A DNA stretch of 64,000 nt, taken from the NCBI RefSeq assembly GCF_002072105.2, contig NZ_MTBC01000011.1:81589-145588 (forward strand). The letters are read 5' to 3'. The first letter of the stretch is position 1, and every line of letters starts with the position of its first letter. The notes beneath the pieces were generated by a model. That model was not told the origin of the DNA and searched no databases. It was given only the letters and a program-made list of their open reading frames with translations. This stretch comes from Croceivirga radicis. GTDB lineage: Bacteria; Bacteroidota; Bacteroidia; Flavobacteriales; Flavobacteriaceae. Positions 54,909-62,263 of the stretch are shown in pieces. A program made the position numbers and the translations under genes.

Positions 54909-56171
54909 ATGGACCAACTTCCGTTAACGGATGATACCGTTATTTTTGGCCTTTTGGCGCTCTGCCTAGGTTTTGTTTTTTACACCTCTAATTTAGAGCA
55001 TAAGTTCTGGAAAAAGTTCTACACCTTTGTACCTACCGTACTTATGTGTTACCTATTACCTGCTATTTTTGCGAGCAGCGGGTTAATTTCAGAAGAGGCT
55101 TCTAATCTGTATTTTATTGCAAGTAGATACCTACTCCCTGCGGCTTTGGTATTATTGACATTGAGCATTGATCTTAAGGCAATTGCCAATCTAGGTTCAA
55201 AGGCATTAATCATGTTTTTTACGGGTAGCCTTGGCATCATCATTGGCGGACCAATTGCAATTTTAATTGTATCTATTTTTTCGCCAGAGACGGTTGGCGG
55301 CGCCGGGTTTGATGCCGTCTGGCGCGGATTGACAACTATAGCAGGCAGTTGGATTGGTGGTGGCGCAAACCAAGCCGCAATGCTAGAGGTTTTCCAGTAC
55401 AATCAAGAAAAATATGGCGGTATGGTCTTAATAGATATAGTAGTAGCCAACATTTGGATGGCTATTATTTTGTTTGGTGTTGGTAAGACCAAAACTATAG
55501 ATAAATGGTTAAAAGCAGATACCCGTTCTATAGAAACACTAAAAGAAAAGGTTAAAACCTATACCGATAAAATAACCCGTGTACCCACCACCAAAGATTA
55601 CATTATGCTATTATTCTTTGCCTTTGTGGGTGTAGGCCTTGCACACTTATTAGGACATCATTTTGCCACTTTTTTAGAAAACAATTTTGAAGCGGTTAGC
55701 AATAAAGACAAAATCCTATCTTCTTTAGGGTCCAAATTTTTATGGATGGTCGTTTTTGCAACAGCCTTTGGTATTGCTTTGTCTTTTACCAAAGCCAAAA
55801 CCTATGAAGGTGCAGGCGCCAGCAAAATAGGAGGTTTGTTTATCTATATTCTAGTAGCCACCATTGGTATGAAAATGGATTTAGGTAAGGTTCTAGAAAA
55901 CCCGGGATTGATTGCAATTGGTTTAATATGGATTACCATACATGCATTATTATTAATTATTGTGGCAAAGTTAATTAAAGCCCCTTACTTTTTCTTGGCT
56001 GTAGGTAGCCAGGCAAATGTTGGTGGAGCGGCCTCTGCCCCAGTAGTTGCCGCAGAATTTCATCCCTCTTTAACCTCGGTGGGTATCTTGTTGGCCGTAT
56101 TTGGTTACGTTGTGGGTACAGCGGGAGCTTATTTATGTGGATTGTTAATGGAAGTATCTGCTAGTTTATAA
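54909..56171 (+). CDS. DUF819 family membrane transporter
   Basis: The protein has 420 residues and about ten membrane helices. WIGGGANQAAMLE and GSQANVGGAASAPVVAAEF in the two halves are the paired motifs of DUF819 (YjcL-like), which show a duplicated fold. The substrate is unknown. It lies 34 bases after the DUF5916 gene on the same strand, so co-transcription is possible. Confidence 0.9.
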   Translation: MDQLPLTDDTVIFGLLALCLGFVFYTSNLEHKFWKKFYTFVPTVLMCYLLPAIFASSGLISEEASNLYFIASRYLLPAALVLLTLSIDLKAIANLGSKALIMFFTGSLGIIIGGPIAILIVSIFSPETVGGAGFDAVWRGLTTIAGSWIGGGANQAAMLEVFQYNQEKYGGMVLIDIVVANIWMAIILFGVGKTKTIDKWLKADTRSIETLKEKVKTYTDKITRVPTTKDYIMLLFFAFVGVGLAHLLGHHFATFLENNFEAVSNKDKILSSLGSKFLWMVVFATAFGIALSFTKAKTYEGAGASKIGGLFIYILVATIGMKMDLGKVLENPGLIAIGLIWITIHALLLIIVAKLIKAPYFFLAVGSQANVGGAASAPVVAAEFHPSLTSVGILLAVFGYVVGTAGAYLCGLLMEVSASL

Positions 56172-56243
56172 TGTTAATATTTTTTTAAAACCTAACTTTT
56201 AAAAATAGATATTATTAAGATATTTGCCATTCAATTTTGGATA

Positions 56244-56933
56244 ATGAAAAAGATATTTTTTACGATTGGTTTAGCCACTTTACTTGTTGCATGTGGTGGT
56301 AATTCTGAAAATACCATGCACCTAACCGGGTCTATTAAAGGACTTAAAAAAGGAAAACTCTACTTACAAAAGCTGGCAGATACCACATTGGCCACGGTAG
56401 ATTCTATTAGCTTTAATGGTGACGGCTCTTTTGAAATGACATACGAATTGGAAGATCCTGAATTGTTCTGGCTGCATTTAGATCGTGCGGACAATAATGA
56501 TTATAATGATCGTTTGGCTTTTTTTGGTGAGGCAGGTGAAATAACAATCAATACCACTTGGGACGAATTTGATAAAAAAGCAAAGATTACTGGATCAAAA
56601 AGTCATGAAGAGTACAAAGAGTACCAAGAAATGATTTCGCAATTCAATAAAAAAGATTTAGAAATAAACCATTTGGCCATAACGGACAGTACTAAATTAG
56701 ATTCTTTGCGTACGGTTGCACAAAGAAATTATTTAAGAAGGTATGGTTATATTCTAAACTATGGTCTAACCCACCCTAATAGTTATGTAACACCTTATGT
56801 AACCTTGTATGATGGTGCAGAGGCCAATCCAAAATACTTAGATAGTGTTTATAACAATTTGTCTAAAGAGGTAGCAGCCTCAAAGTACGGTAAAGCCTTA
56901 TCTGAGCATATTAAAACAGTAAAATCTGAATAA
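56244..56933 (+). CDS. DUF4369-domain lipoprotein
   Basis: The protein has 229 residues. The lipoprotein signal ends LLVAC (lipid Cys at 17). The DUF4369 domain (about 25-125) starts MHLTGSIKGLKKGKLYLQKL and holds repeated strands. The second half is helical. In longer members of this group a thioredoxin domain follows; here it is absent, so the protein is a short version. The function is unknown. Confidence 0.85.
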   Translation: MKKIFFTIGLATLLVACGGNSENTMHLTGSIKGLKKGKLYLQKLADTTLATVDSISFNGDGSFEMTYELEDPELFWLHLDRADNNDYNDRLAFFGEAGEITINTTWDEFDKKAKITGSKSHEEYKEYQEMISQFNKKDLEINHLAITDSTKLDSLRTVAQRNYLRRYGYILNYGLTHPNSYVTPYVTLYDGAEANPKYLDSVYNNLSKEVAASKYGKALSEHIKTVKSE

Positions 56934-56960
56934 AAAAATGGCCCTATTACTGGGCCATTT
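56932..56960 (-). terminator. Terminator overlapping a convergent gene end
   Basis: AAATGGCCC (56936-56944) and GGGCCATTT (56952-56960) form a perfect 9-bp stem. The minus-strand gene's last codons lie in one arm and its stop in the loop. Seven A's at 56932-56938 give T's on the minus strand. Confidence 0.82.
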
Positions 56961-57219
56961 CATTTAGGTTTTCAATCAACTCTACCGCTTTTTGCTCTAG
57001 CTGATTTTTTATATCCTTAAAGTGAAGTTTTTTATTCGCTACTTCTTTTTGATGCACTTTCTCCATTAACTCATCAAAATACGCTATAGCCTTGTCTATT
57101 AGTAAAGAGCCTTCTTCTGAATTTATATTTCCAGTCTCCGCTTCCCACTGATAAACGGCATCAATAATATCTCCTAATACGTAGTTGATATCCTTTTTTA
57201 AATCTCTAACGCTTGCCAT
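56947..57219 (-). CDS. Conserved helical protein of unknown function
   Basis: The protein has 90 residues and is mostly helical and highly charged (MASVRDLKKDINYVLGDII, then ELMEKVHQKEVANKK). I do not recognise a family; it looks cytoplasmic. It lies 28 bases downstream of the mannose-6-phosphate isomerase gene and is probably on the same transcript. Its 3' end lies in a terminator hairpin. Confidence 0.75.
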   Translation of the reverse strand: MASVRDLKKDINYVLGDIIDAVYQWEAETGNINSEEGSLLIDKAIAYFDELMEKVHQKEVANKKLHFKDIKNQLEQKAVELIENLNEMAQ

Positions 57220-57247
57220 TTTTTCTAATTTTGAGCAAATGTACGCA

Positions 57248-58216
57248 CTAAATAGTTACCTCTAACAACTTTACGCCTTTTGTAGCTATACTCACAGATT
57301 TAGAAACGGCCGGCACTAAAATTGTTTCCCCTTTTTGTAAGTGAACGTCTCCATAATCATTGGCAACTACCGCGCTGCCTTCTACACACATATAAATGGT
57401 AAAAGAATCTCTGTTGCTAGTATCTTGAGTAAGGTCTGTGGTTAAGTCTAAAATATTGGTTTTAAAATAAGGACAGTCTACCATTTGGTTTACCTGATCT
57501 TTAGCAAAGCTATAATTAACCTTAAAATCGTCTTTCTTTTTATAATCTATGGCATCTAAGGCCAGCTCCGTATGTAATTCTCTTAGATTACCTTCTTTAT
57601 CTTTTCTATTAAAATCAAAAACACGGTATGTTATATCAGACGTTTGCTGAATTTCCGCAAGCATTACACCAGCCCCTATTGCATGTATTTTACCTGTATT
57701 TATAAAAAAAGTATCGCCAGAAGTCACTTCTTCATAGTTAAGTAAATCTAAAAGTGTGTTTTCTTCTAGACTTTTTTTGTACTCCTCCTTTTCAACATCT
57801 TTATTAAAGCCAACGATTAGTTTTGATCCAGGATCGGCATCCATTATGTACCACATCTCGGTTTTTCCAAAAGAATCATGGCGCTCCTTTGCCAAATCGT
57901 CATGTGGGTGTAATTGTATGGATAAATCTTGTTTGGCATCTATAAACTTAATTAAGATTGGAAACTCATTTCCAAAGCGCGCTATAACACTTTCTCCTAA
58001 CAAAGACGGTCCATATTCATCAATCAAGGCCTGTAAAGATGTTCCTTTAAGTTCGCCATTAGATACAATAGAAACGTCTCCTTTTACTGCAGATAGTTCC
58101 CAACTTTCACCTGTAGTATCGGTTTCACTAGGTTTATTAAAAAGATGCTTCAATTTTTCTCCGCCCCATAAACGGTCTTTCATTATGGGATTAAACTTTA
58201 ACGGGTACAAGTTCAT
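57248..58216 (-). CDS. manA: Mannose-6-phosphate isomerase, class I
   Basis: The protein has 322 residues, the short form seen in many bacteria. Zinc ligands are in SIQLHPHDDLAKE and in FGKTEMWYI, with a later GKIHAIGAGVMLAEIQQTSD. The enzyme converts mannose-6-phosphate to fructose-6-phosphate for sugar use and glycan synthesis. It begins 56 bases downstream of the pterin-synthase-like gene. Confidence 0.94.
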   Translation of the reverse strand: MNLYPLKFNPIMKDRLWGGEKLKHLFNKPSETDTTGESWELSAVKGDVSIVSNGELKGTSLQALIDEYGPSLLGESVIARFGNEFPILIKFIDAKQDLSIQLHPHDDLAKERHDSFGKTEMWYIMDADPGSKLIVGFNKDVEKEEYKKSLEENTLLDLLNYEEVTSGDTFFINTGKIHAIGAGVMLAEIQQTSDITYRVFDFNRKDKEGNLRELHTELALDAIDYKKKDDFKVNYSFAKDQVNQMVDCPYFKTNILDLTTDLTQDTSNRDSFTIYMCVEGSAVVANDYGDVHLQKGETILVPAVSKSVSIATKGVKLLEVTI

Positions 58217-58272
58217 TTTGTATTATTTTTCTTACTTTTTAACGTTTAACTTATAGATTAAGTATGTGCAGT

Positions 58273-58680
58273 TTAACCCGAGTATGTTACAAAGTTTCGT
58301 GGTGTTTCAAATAATTGTATTTCCAATTCTTTATCAGGAGCTAAATGGGGTCTAATTCTATTAAAAATAACAACAGCTATATTTTCGGCAGTTGGATTTA
58401 AATCCTTAAAATCAGGTACATCCAAATTAAGGTTTTTATGGTCCATATACTCCGTAACCTCCTTTTTAATAAGGTCTTTAAGCACTTTCATATCCATTAC
58501 GTAGCCGGTCTCTGGGTCTATTTCTCCAGTAACACTTACAATTAGATCGTAATTATGACCATGAAAACTAGGATTATTGCATTTGCCGAACGTTTCTTGG
58601 TTTTTTTGGCTAGACCAGTCTGGTCTAAACAAACGATGGGCCGCATTAAACTGTTCTTTTCTACTAACTTTTACTCTCAT
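58273..58680 (-). CDS. 6-pyruvoyl-tetrahydropterin synthase / QueD family
   Basis: The protein has 135 residues. Zinc-binding His residues lie in FNAAHRLF and FHGHNYDL. The catalytic Cys is in KCNNPSFHG. The family includes QueD (preQ0 and queuosine) and tetrahydropterin synthases; I cannot tell which from this sequence. It starts 17 bases inside the idi gene end. Confidence 0.9.
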   Translation of the reverse strand: MRVKVSRKEQFNAAHRLFRPDWSSQKNQETFGKCNNPSFHGHNYDLIVSVTGEIDPETGYVMDMKVLKDLIKKEVTEYMDHKNLNLDVPDFKDLNPTAENIAVVIFNRIRPHLAPDKELEIQLFETPRNFVTYSG

Positions 58681-59200
58681 GCAATTCTAACATTAAGTGA
58701 TCGTAAAACTTTTCAAAAATAATCTTGAACCAAGCAGTATAACTAGAAGGGTTGTTGGCAATATCTTCTTTTATGGCCTCGGGCCGCATCCATTTCCAAC
58801 TTTGCACTTCTTCTGGGTTTATATTCGGTTCATCTTCAAAGTAACCTATCATAACATGATCATATTCATGTTCCGTAAGCCCATTATCAAATGGAGCTTT
58901 ATATACAAAAGATAAAACTTCCTTAAGTTCGGTAACAAACCCCATTTCTTCCATTAACCTGCGTTTTCCTGCTTCAAGATTTGATTCTCCTTCACGTTGA
59001 TGGCTACAACAGGTATTGGTCCATAAATTTGGTGTATGGTATTTATGAGCCGCACGTTGCTGCAACATAATTTCACCTTTACTGTTCATTACAAATACAG
59101 AAAAAGCCCGATGCAAAAGCGCCTTTTCATGGGCCTCCATTTTGGGCATTAGTCCTATTTGCTGGTCATTCTCATCGACCAAAATAACTTTCTCTTCCAT
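58664..59200 (-). CDS. idi: Isopentenyl-diphosphate delta-isomerase, type 1
   Basis: The protein has 178 residues with a Nudix-like fold. The catalytic Cys is C65 (TNTCCSHQ), and the Glu metal site lies in LTEHEYDHVMIGY. EAGKRRLMEEMGF marks the Nudix-like segment. The enzyme interconverts IPP and DMAPP, which feeds the carotenoid operon at 5995-8745, but it is not linked to it on the chromosome. It is the upstream gene of an overlapping pair with the pterin synthase homologue. Confidence 0.94.
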   Translation of the reverse strand: MEEKVILVDENDQQIGLMPKMEAHEKALLHRAFSVFVMNSKGEIMLQQRAAHKYHTPNLWTNTCCSHQREGESNLEAGKRRLMEEMGFVTELKEVLSFVYKAPFDNGLTEHEYDHVMIGYFEDEPNINPEEVQSWKWMRPEAIKEDIANNPSSYTAWFKIIFEKFYDHLMLELHESKS

Positions 59201-59268
59201 GGTATAAAAATAATCCCTTTAGCGGACTATTAGGCCTAAAGAAGCATTAAAAATAAGAAAGTTGGATT

Positions 59269-60219
59269 CTAGAAGAAACGTGGCGACTTTAGATTACCTT
59301 CTGAGCGAATAAAATCGAATCTAAAAATCACCTCGAAAGAACCATCGTTAAAACTAGTGGCTCCCAAATCTGTAATTTCACGATCATACGCTAGACCTAA
59401 GAACATTTGTTCAGAAATATTGAAACCGAACATACCACTAAATGCGGCATCCCAACGGTAAGCTACACCACCAATAAACTTTTCATTGAACATAAAATTG
59501 GCAGACAAATCTACCTGCAATGGTGCCCCGTTAACCAATTTAGTCAACACGGCGGGCTTAAATTTCACATTAGAATTAAGGTCCCAAACGTAACCGGTTA
59601 TCAAATAAAAATTCATTCGCTCTTTTGCCGTGGATAACGATGACTCATCAAAATGCTCTGTCTCTAAAAACCTTGGAACAGACAAACCTGCATAGAACTT
59701 ATCTGTATGATAGTAAACCCCAGCACCAATGTTGGGAGAGAAACGATTATCTATATTATTCTGCAAAGAAGCATCTGAACCTTGGGCCGCGTCTTGGTTT
59801 AATTTATCAAAATCTATATTCAATAAATGTGCACTAGCCTTAAGGCCAAAGCTTAACCTACTCTCTAAATTTAATTCTATGGTATAGGAAAAATCACCGT
59901 CAAAATAGGTCTCGGTAGTAGGGCCAATTTTATCATTTACAATAGAAAAACCCAAGCCTACACCCCGATAACCAATAGGCGAATGAATATTTAAGGTTTG
60001 CGTTTCTGGTGCACCATCCAAACCAATCCATTGATTACGGTACAAGGCTGCCAAACTTAAATGCCCTCTAGAACCAGCATAAGCTGGATTTACACTCATG
60101 GTATTGTACATATATTGGGTGTACTGTGCATCTTGCTGTGCCGTTGCCGAGAAGCACCCCAACAACAGCGCAAAAAGTGCCAAACCTACATTAGTATAAT
60201 TTAATATGTTTTTAAACAT
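59269..60219 (-). CDS. PorP/SprF family type IX secretion membrane protein
   Basis: The protein has 316 residues. A signal peptide (about 1-27, ending ATAQ) leads to QDAQYTQYMYNTMSVNPAYAGSRG, the family opening, then a beta-barrel of alternating strands ending FRFDFIRSE. In Flavobacterium, SprF is needed for display of the adhesin SprB, and related proteins accompany many CHU_C-domain proteins. It starts 10 bases after the CHU_C protein gene, third in a three-gene operon. Confidence 0.93.
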   Translation of the reverse strand: MFKNILNYTNVGLALFALLLGCFSATAQQDAQYTQYMYNTMSVNPAYAGSRGHLSLAALYRNQWIGLDGAPETQTLNIHSPIGYRGVGLGFSIVNDKIGPTTETYFDGDFSYTIELNLESRLSFGLKASAHLLNIDFDKLNQDAAQGSDASLQNNIDNRFSPNIGAGVYYHTDKFYAGLSVPRFLETEHFDESSLSTAKERMNFYLITGYVWDLNSNVKFKPAVLTKLVNGAPLQVDLSANFMFNEKFIGGVAYRWDAAFSGMFGFNISEQMFLGLAYDREITDLGATSFNDGSFEVIFRFDFIRSEGNLKSPRFF

Positions 60220-60229
60220 ATGAATGCGT

Positions 60230-62242
60230 TTATCTATTGATGTATAAGTAACCGGACAATTGTTTCATATTACCTACGGTATCTTGATAATCTATTATGT
60301 AGAAATAAGTACCTACCGGTAATTTACGTTGTTGATCAATGGTTACCCTTCCTTCAGAGGTTCCATCAAACACGTTTCCGTTTGAATTGTATGCTTTTGT
60401 TTGAAATACCAATACACCCCAGCGATTGTAAATCTTAACCGTGTTATTAGGGAAATTTTCAATATTGGCGATTCGTAAAACATCATGAACACCGTCTCCA
60501 TTTGGAGTAATAACGTTGAAAACCTCAATTTCTGCTTCGCTTTGCTCCAAATCTGGATCTAAATAGTTTGGAATACCATCCTCATCAGAATCATCATTTG
60601 CAAAATCACCATCTAAATCTAGGTCTTCATCGGCGGTTTCAATACCATCATCATCATCATCTGTATCTCTAAAATCTGGAATTCCGTCTTGGTCGGTATC
60701 TGGTAGATCTGCTAATGGATCATTGATATCGTCATTTACATCCGTGTCTATAGTTTCGTTACCCTCATACCCATCATTAAGACCATCATTATCTTTATCA
60801 GAATCTATCCAAACCACATCTGGAAGACCGTCTTGATCAAAATCATTACCTTCAATATTGTCTGGAACACCATCTCCATCCGCGTCTTCATCCACGTAAT
60901 CTGGCAATCCATCCAAATCTGTATCTACAGGGATAACTCCCAGTACACCTTCACCCTCGTAAGCATCGTCTAAACCGTTATTGTTGGCATCTATACCGCT
61001 TGGGGTTATATAACCATCAGTTGTTTGCGCTTCTATATTATCTGGTATACCATCATCATCACTATCAATGTCTAAATAATCTGGAATACCATCATTATCC
61101 GTATCTGTGGGATTGGTGGCAGGATCATTATCACCATCTGTGTTTAAATCCTCAAAACTATCCAAAATACCATCGCCATCCGTGTCCAAAACAATTTGGT
61201 CACTTACTACAATAGTAATAGTTGCCGTACTACAATTTCCTAAGGCATCACAAACCGTATAGTCAAACATATCGGTACCGTCAAAATCAGGATTTGGCGT
61301 ATAAGTAACCATATCATCAGACGGGTCATTTGGTGTACCGTTATCATTTACTGTTACAGTGCCATTTGTAGGATCGGTCACGGTAAACGTTCCTGAATCT
61401 GGCAAGTCATTATCATTTCCGGACCATGTAATTTGTATTGGTGTATCTTCCTCTGTTGTTACCAAGTCTGCAACGGTATCTACTATAGGTGTTACCGTTA
61501 CGGTTACAGTTGCGGTACTACAGTCACCAAAACTATTACATAAGGTATAGTCAAATGTATCTTGTCCATTAAAATCCGGATTTGGCGTGTACGTAACAAT
61601 GTCGTCCGTAGGGTCATTTGGTGTCCCATTCTCATCTACGGTTACGGAACCATTAGCTGGTTCTGTAAATGTTAGAACCCCCGTATCTGGCAATTCTGAA
61701 TCGTTATCAAAAATTGGAATTTGAACAGCATCGTCCTCGTCTACAACCGCAACATCATCTTCTAAAATAGCCGCTTGATCCATACAGACTACCGTGAACC
61801 TTGGTAAAATAAAGCTATTGTTGGCTTTTGTTATAGTAGCCACGTAGCGTTCAACATCTTGAGTTGCCGTTACCATGGGTTGGGTACCGCTTACACTGGT
61901 ATTGTTCCAATTAATTGTTGCATTGCTACTAACATTTTGGGAAACATCTAGAGTTACCTCATTATAGGGCGAATTGCAATTGGTTACTATAAAATATCCT
62001 GTAGCATTAGAACCGCACAGCGTACCATCATAGGTTGCAAAATAAACCCCAGGTTCTGTAACCTCATAAAAAGAATCCGTACCCAAAACGGTGTTCGTGT
62101 CCGAAGCCTCAAACCACCTAAAATTGTTTTGATCACTATCCGTAGGTGCTTGTAGTAAAAACTGAGCAGAAACACTGCCCATACCCATTATAAAAAGGAA
62201 TATGGACAGGAGTTTTATTTTATGTAAAATGGACTTATCCAA
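60230..62242 (-). CDS. Surface protein with Ig-like repeats, Ca-binding repeats and CHU_C (gliding-motility) C-terminal domain
   Basis: The protein has 670 residues. A signal peptide (about 1-26) precedes an N-domain with an Ig-like pattern, two Ig-like repeats (about 168-350; each has [18 protein letters not shown] and SxxDCSTAT-type ends), and a long Asp-rich run (about 350-565) of TSP3-like calcium sites (DTDGDGIPD types). The C-terminal CHU_C domain (about 580-670; [37 protein letters not shown]) is the type B signal for type IX secretion. It lies between the collagen-like gene (21-base gap) and the SprF-like gene. Confidence 0.93.
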   Translation of the reverse strand: MDKSILHKIKLLSIFLFIMGMGSVSAQFLLQAPTDSDQNNFRWFEASDTNTVLGTDSFYEVTEPGVYFATYDGTLCGSNATGYFIVTNCNSPYNEVTLDVSQNVSSNATINWNNTSVSGTQPMVTATQDVERYVATITKANNSFILPRFTVVCMDQAAILEDDVAVVDEDDAVQIPIFDNDSELPDTGVLTFTEPANGSVTVDENGTPNDPTDDIVTYTPNPDFNGQDTFDYTLCNSFGDCSTATVTVTVTPIVDTVADLVTTEEDTPIQITWSGNDNDLPDSGTFTVTDPTNGTVTVNDNGTPNDPSDDMVTYTPNPDFDGTDMFDYTVCDALGNCSTATITIVVSDQIVLDTDGDGILDSFEDLNTDGDNDPATNPTDTDNDGIPDYLDIDSDDDGIPDNIEAQTTDGYITPSGIDANNNGLDDAYEGEGVLGVIPVDTDLDGLPDYVDEDADGDGVPDNIEGNDFDQDGLPDVVWIDSDKDNDGLNDGYEGNETIDTDVNDDINDPLADLPDTDQDGIPDFRDTDDDDDGIETADEDLDLDGDFANDDSDEDGIPNYLDPDLEQSEAEIEVFNVITPNGDGVHDVLRIANIENFPNNTVKIYNRWGVLVFQTKAYNSNGNVFDGTSEGRVTIDQQRKLPVGTYFYIIDYQDTVGNMKQLSGYLYINR

Positions 62243-62263
62243 AATTTGTGGAGCTTTAAATGA

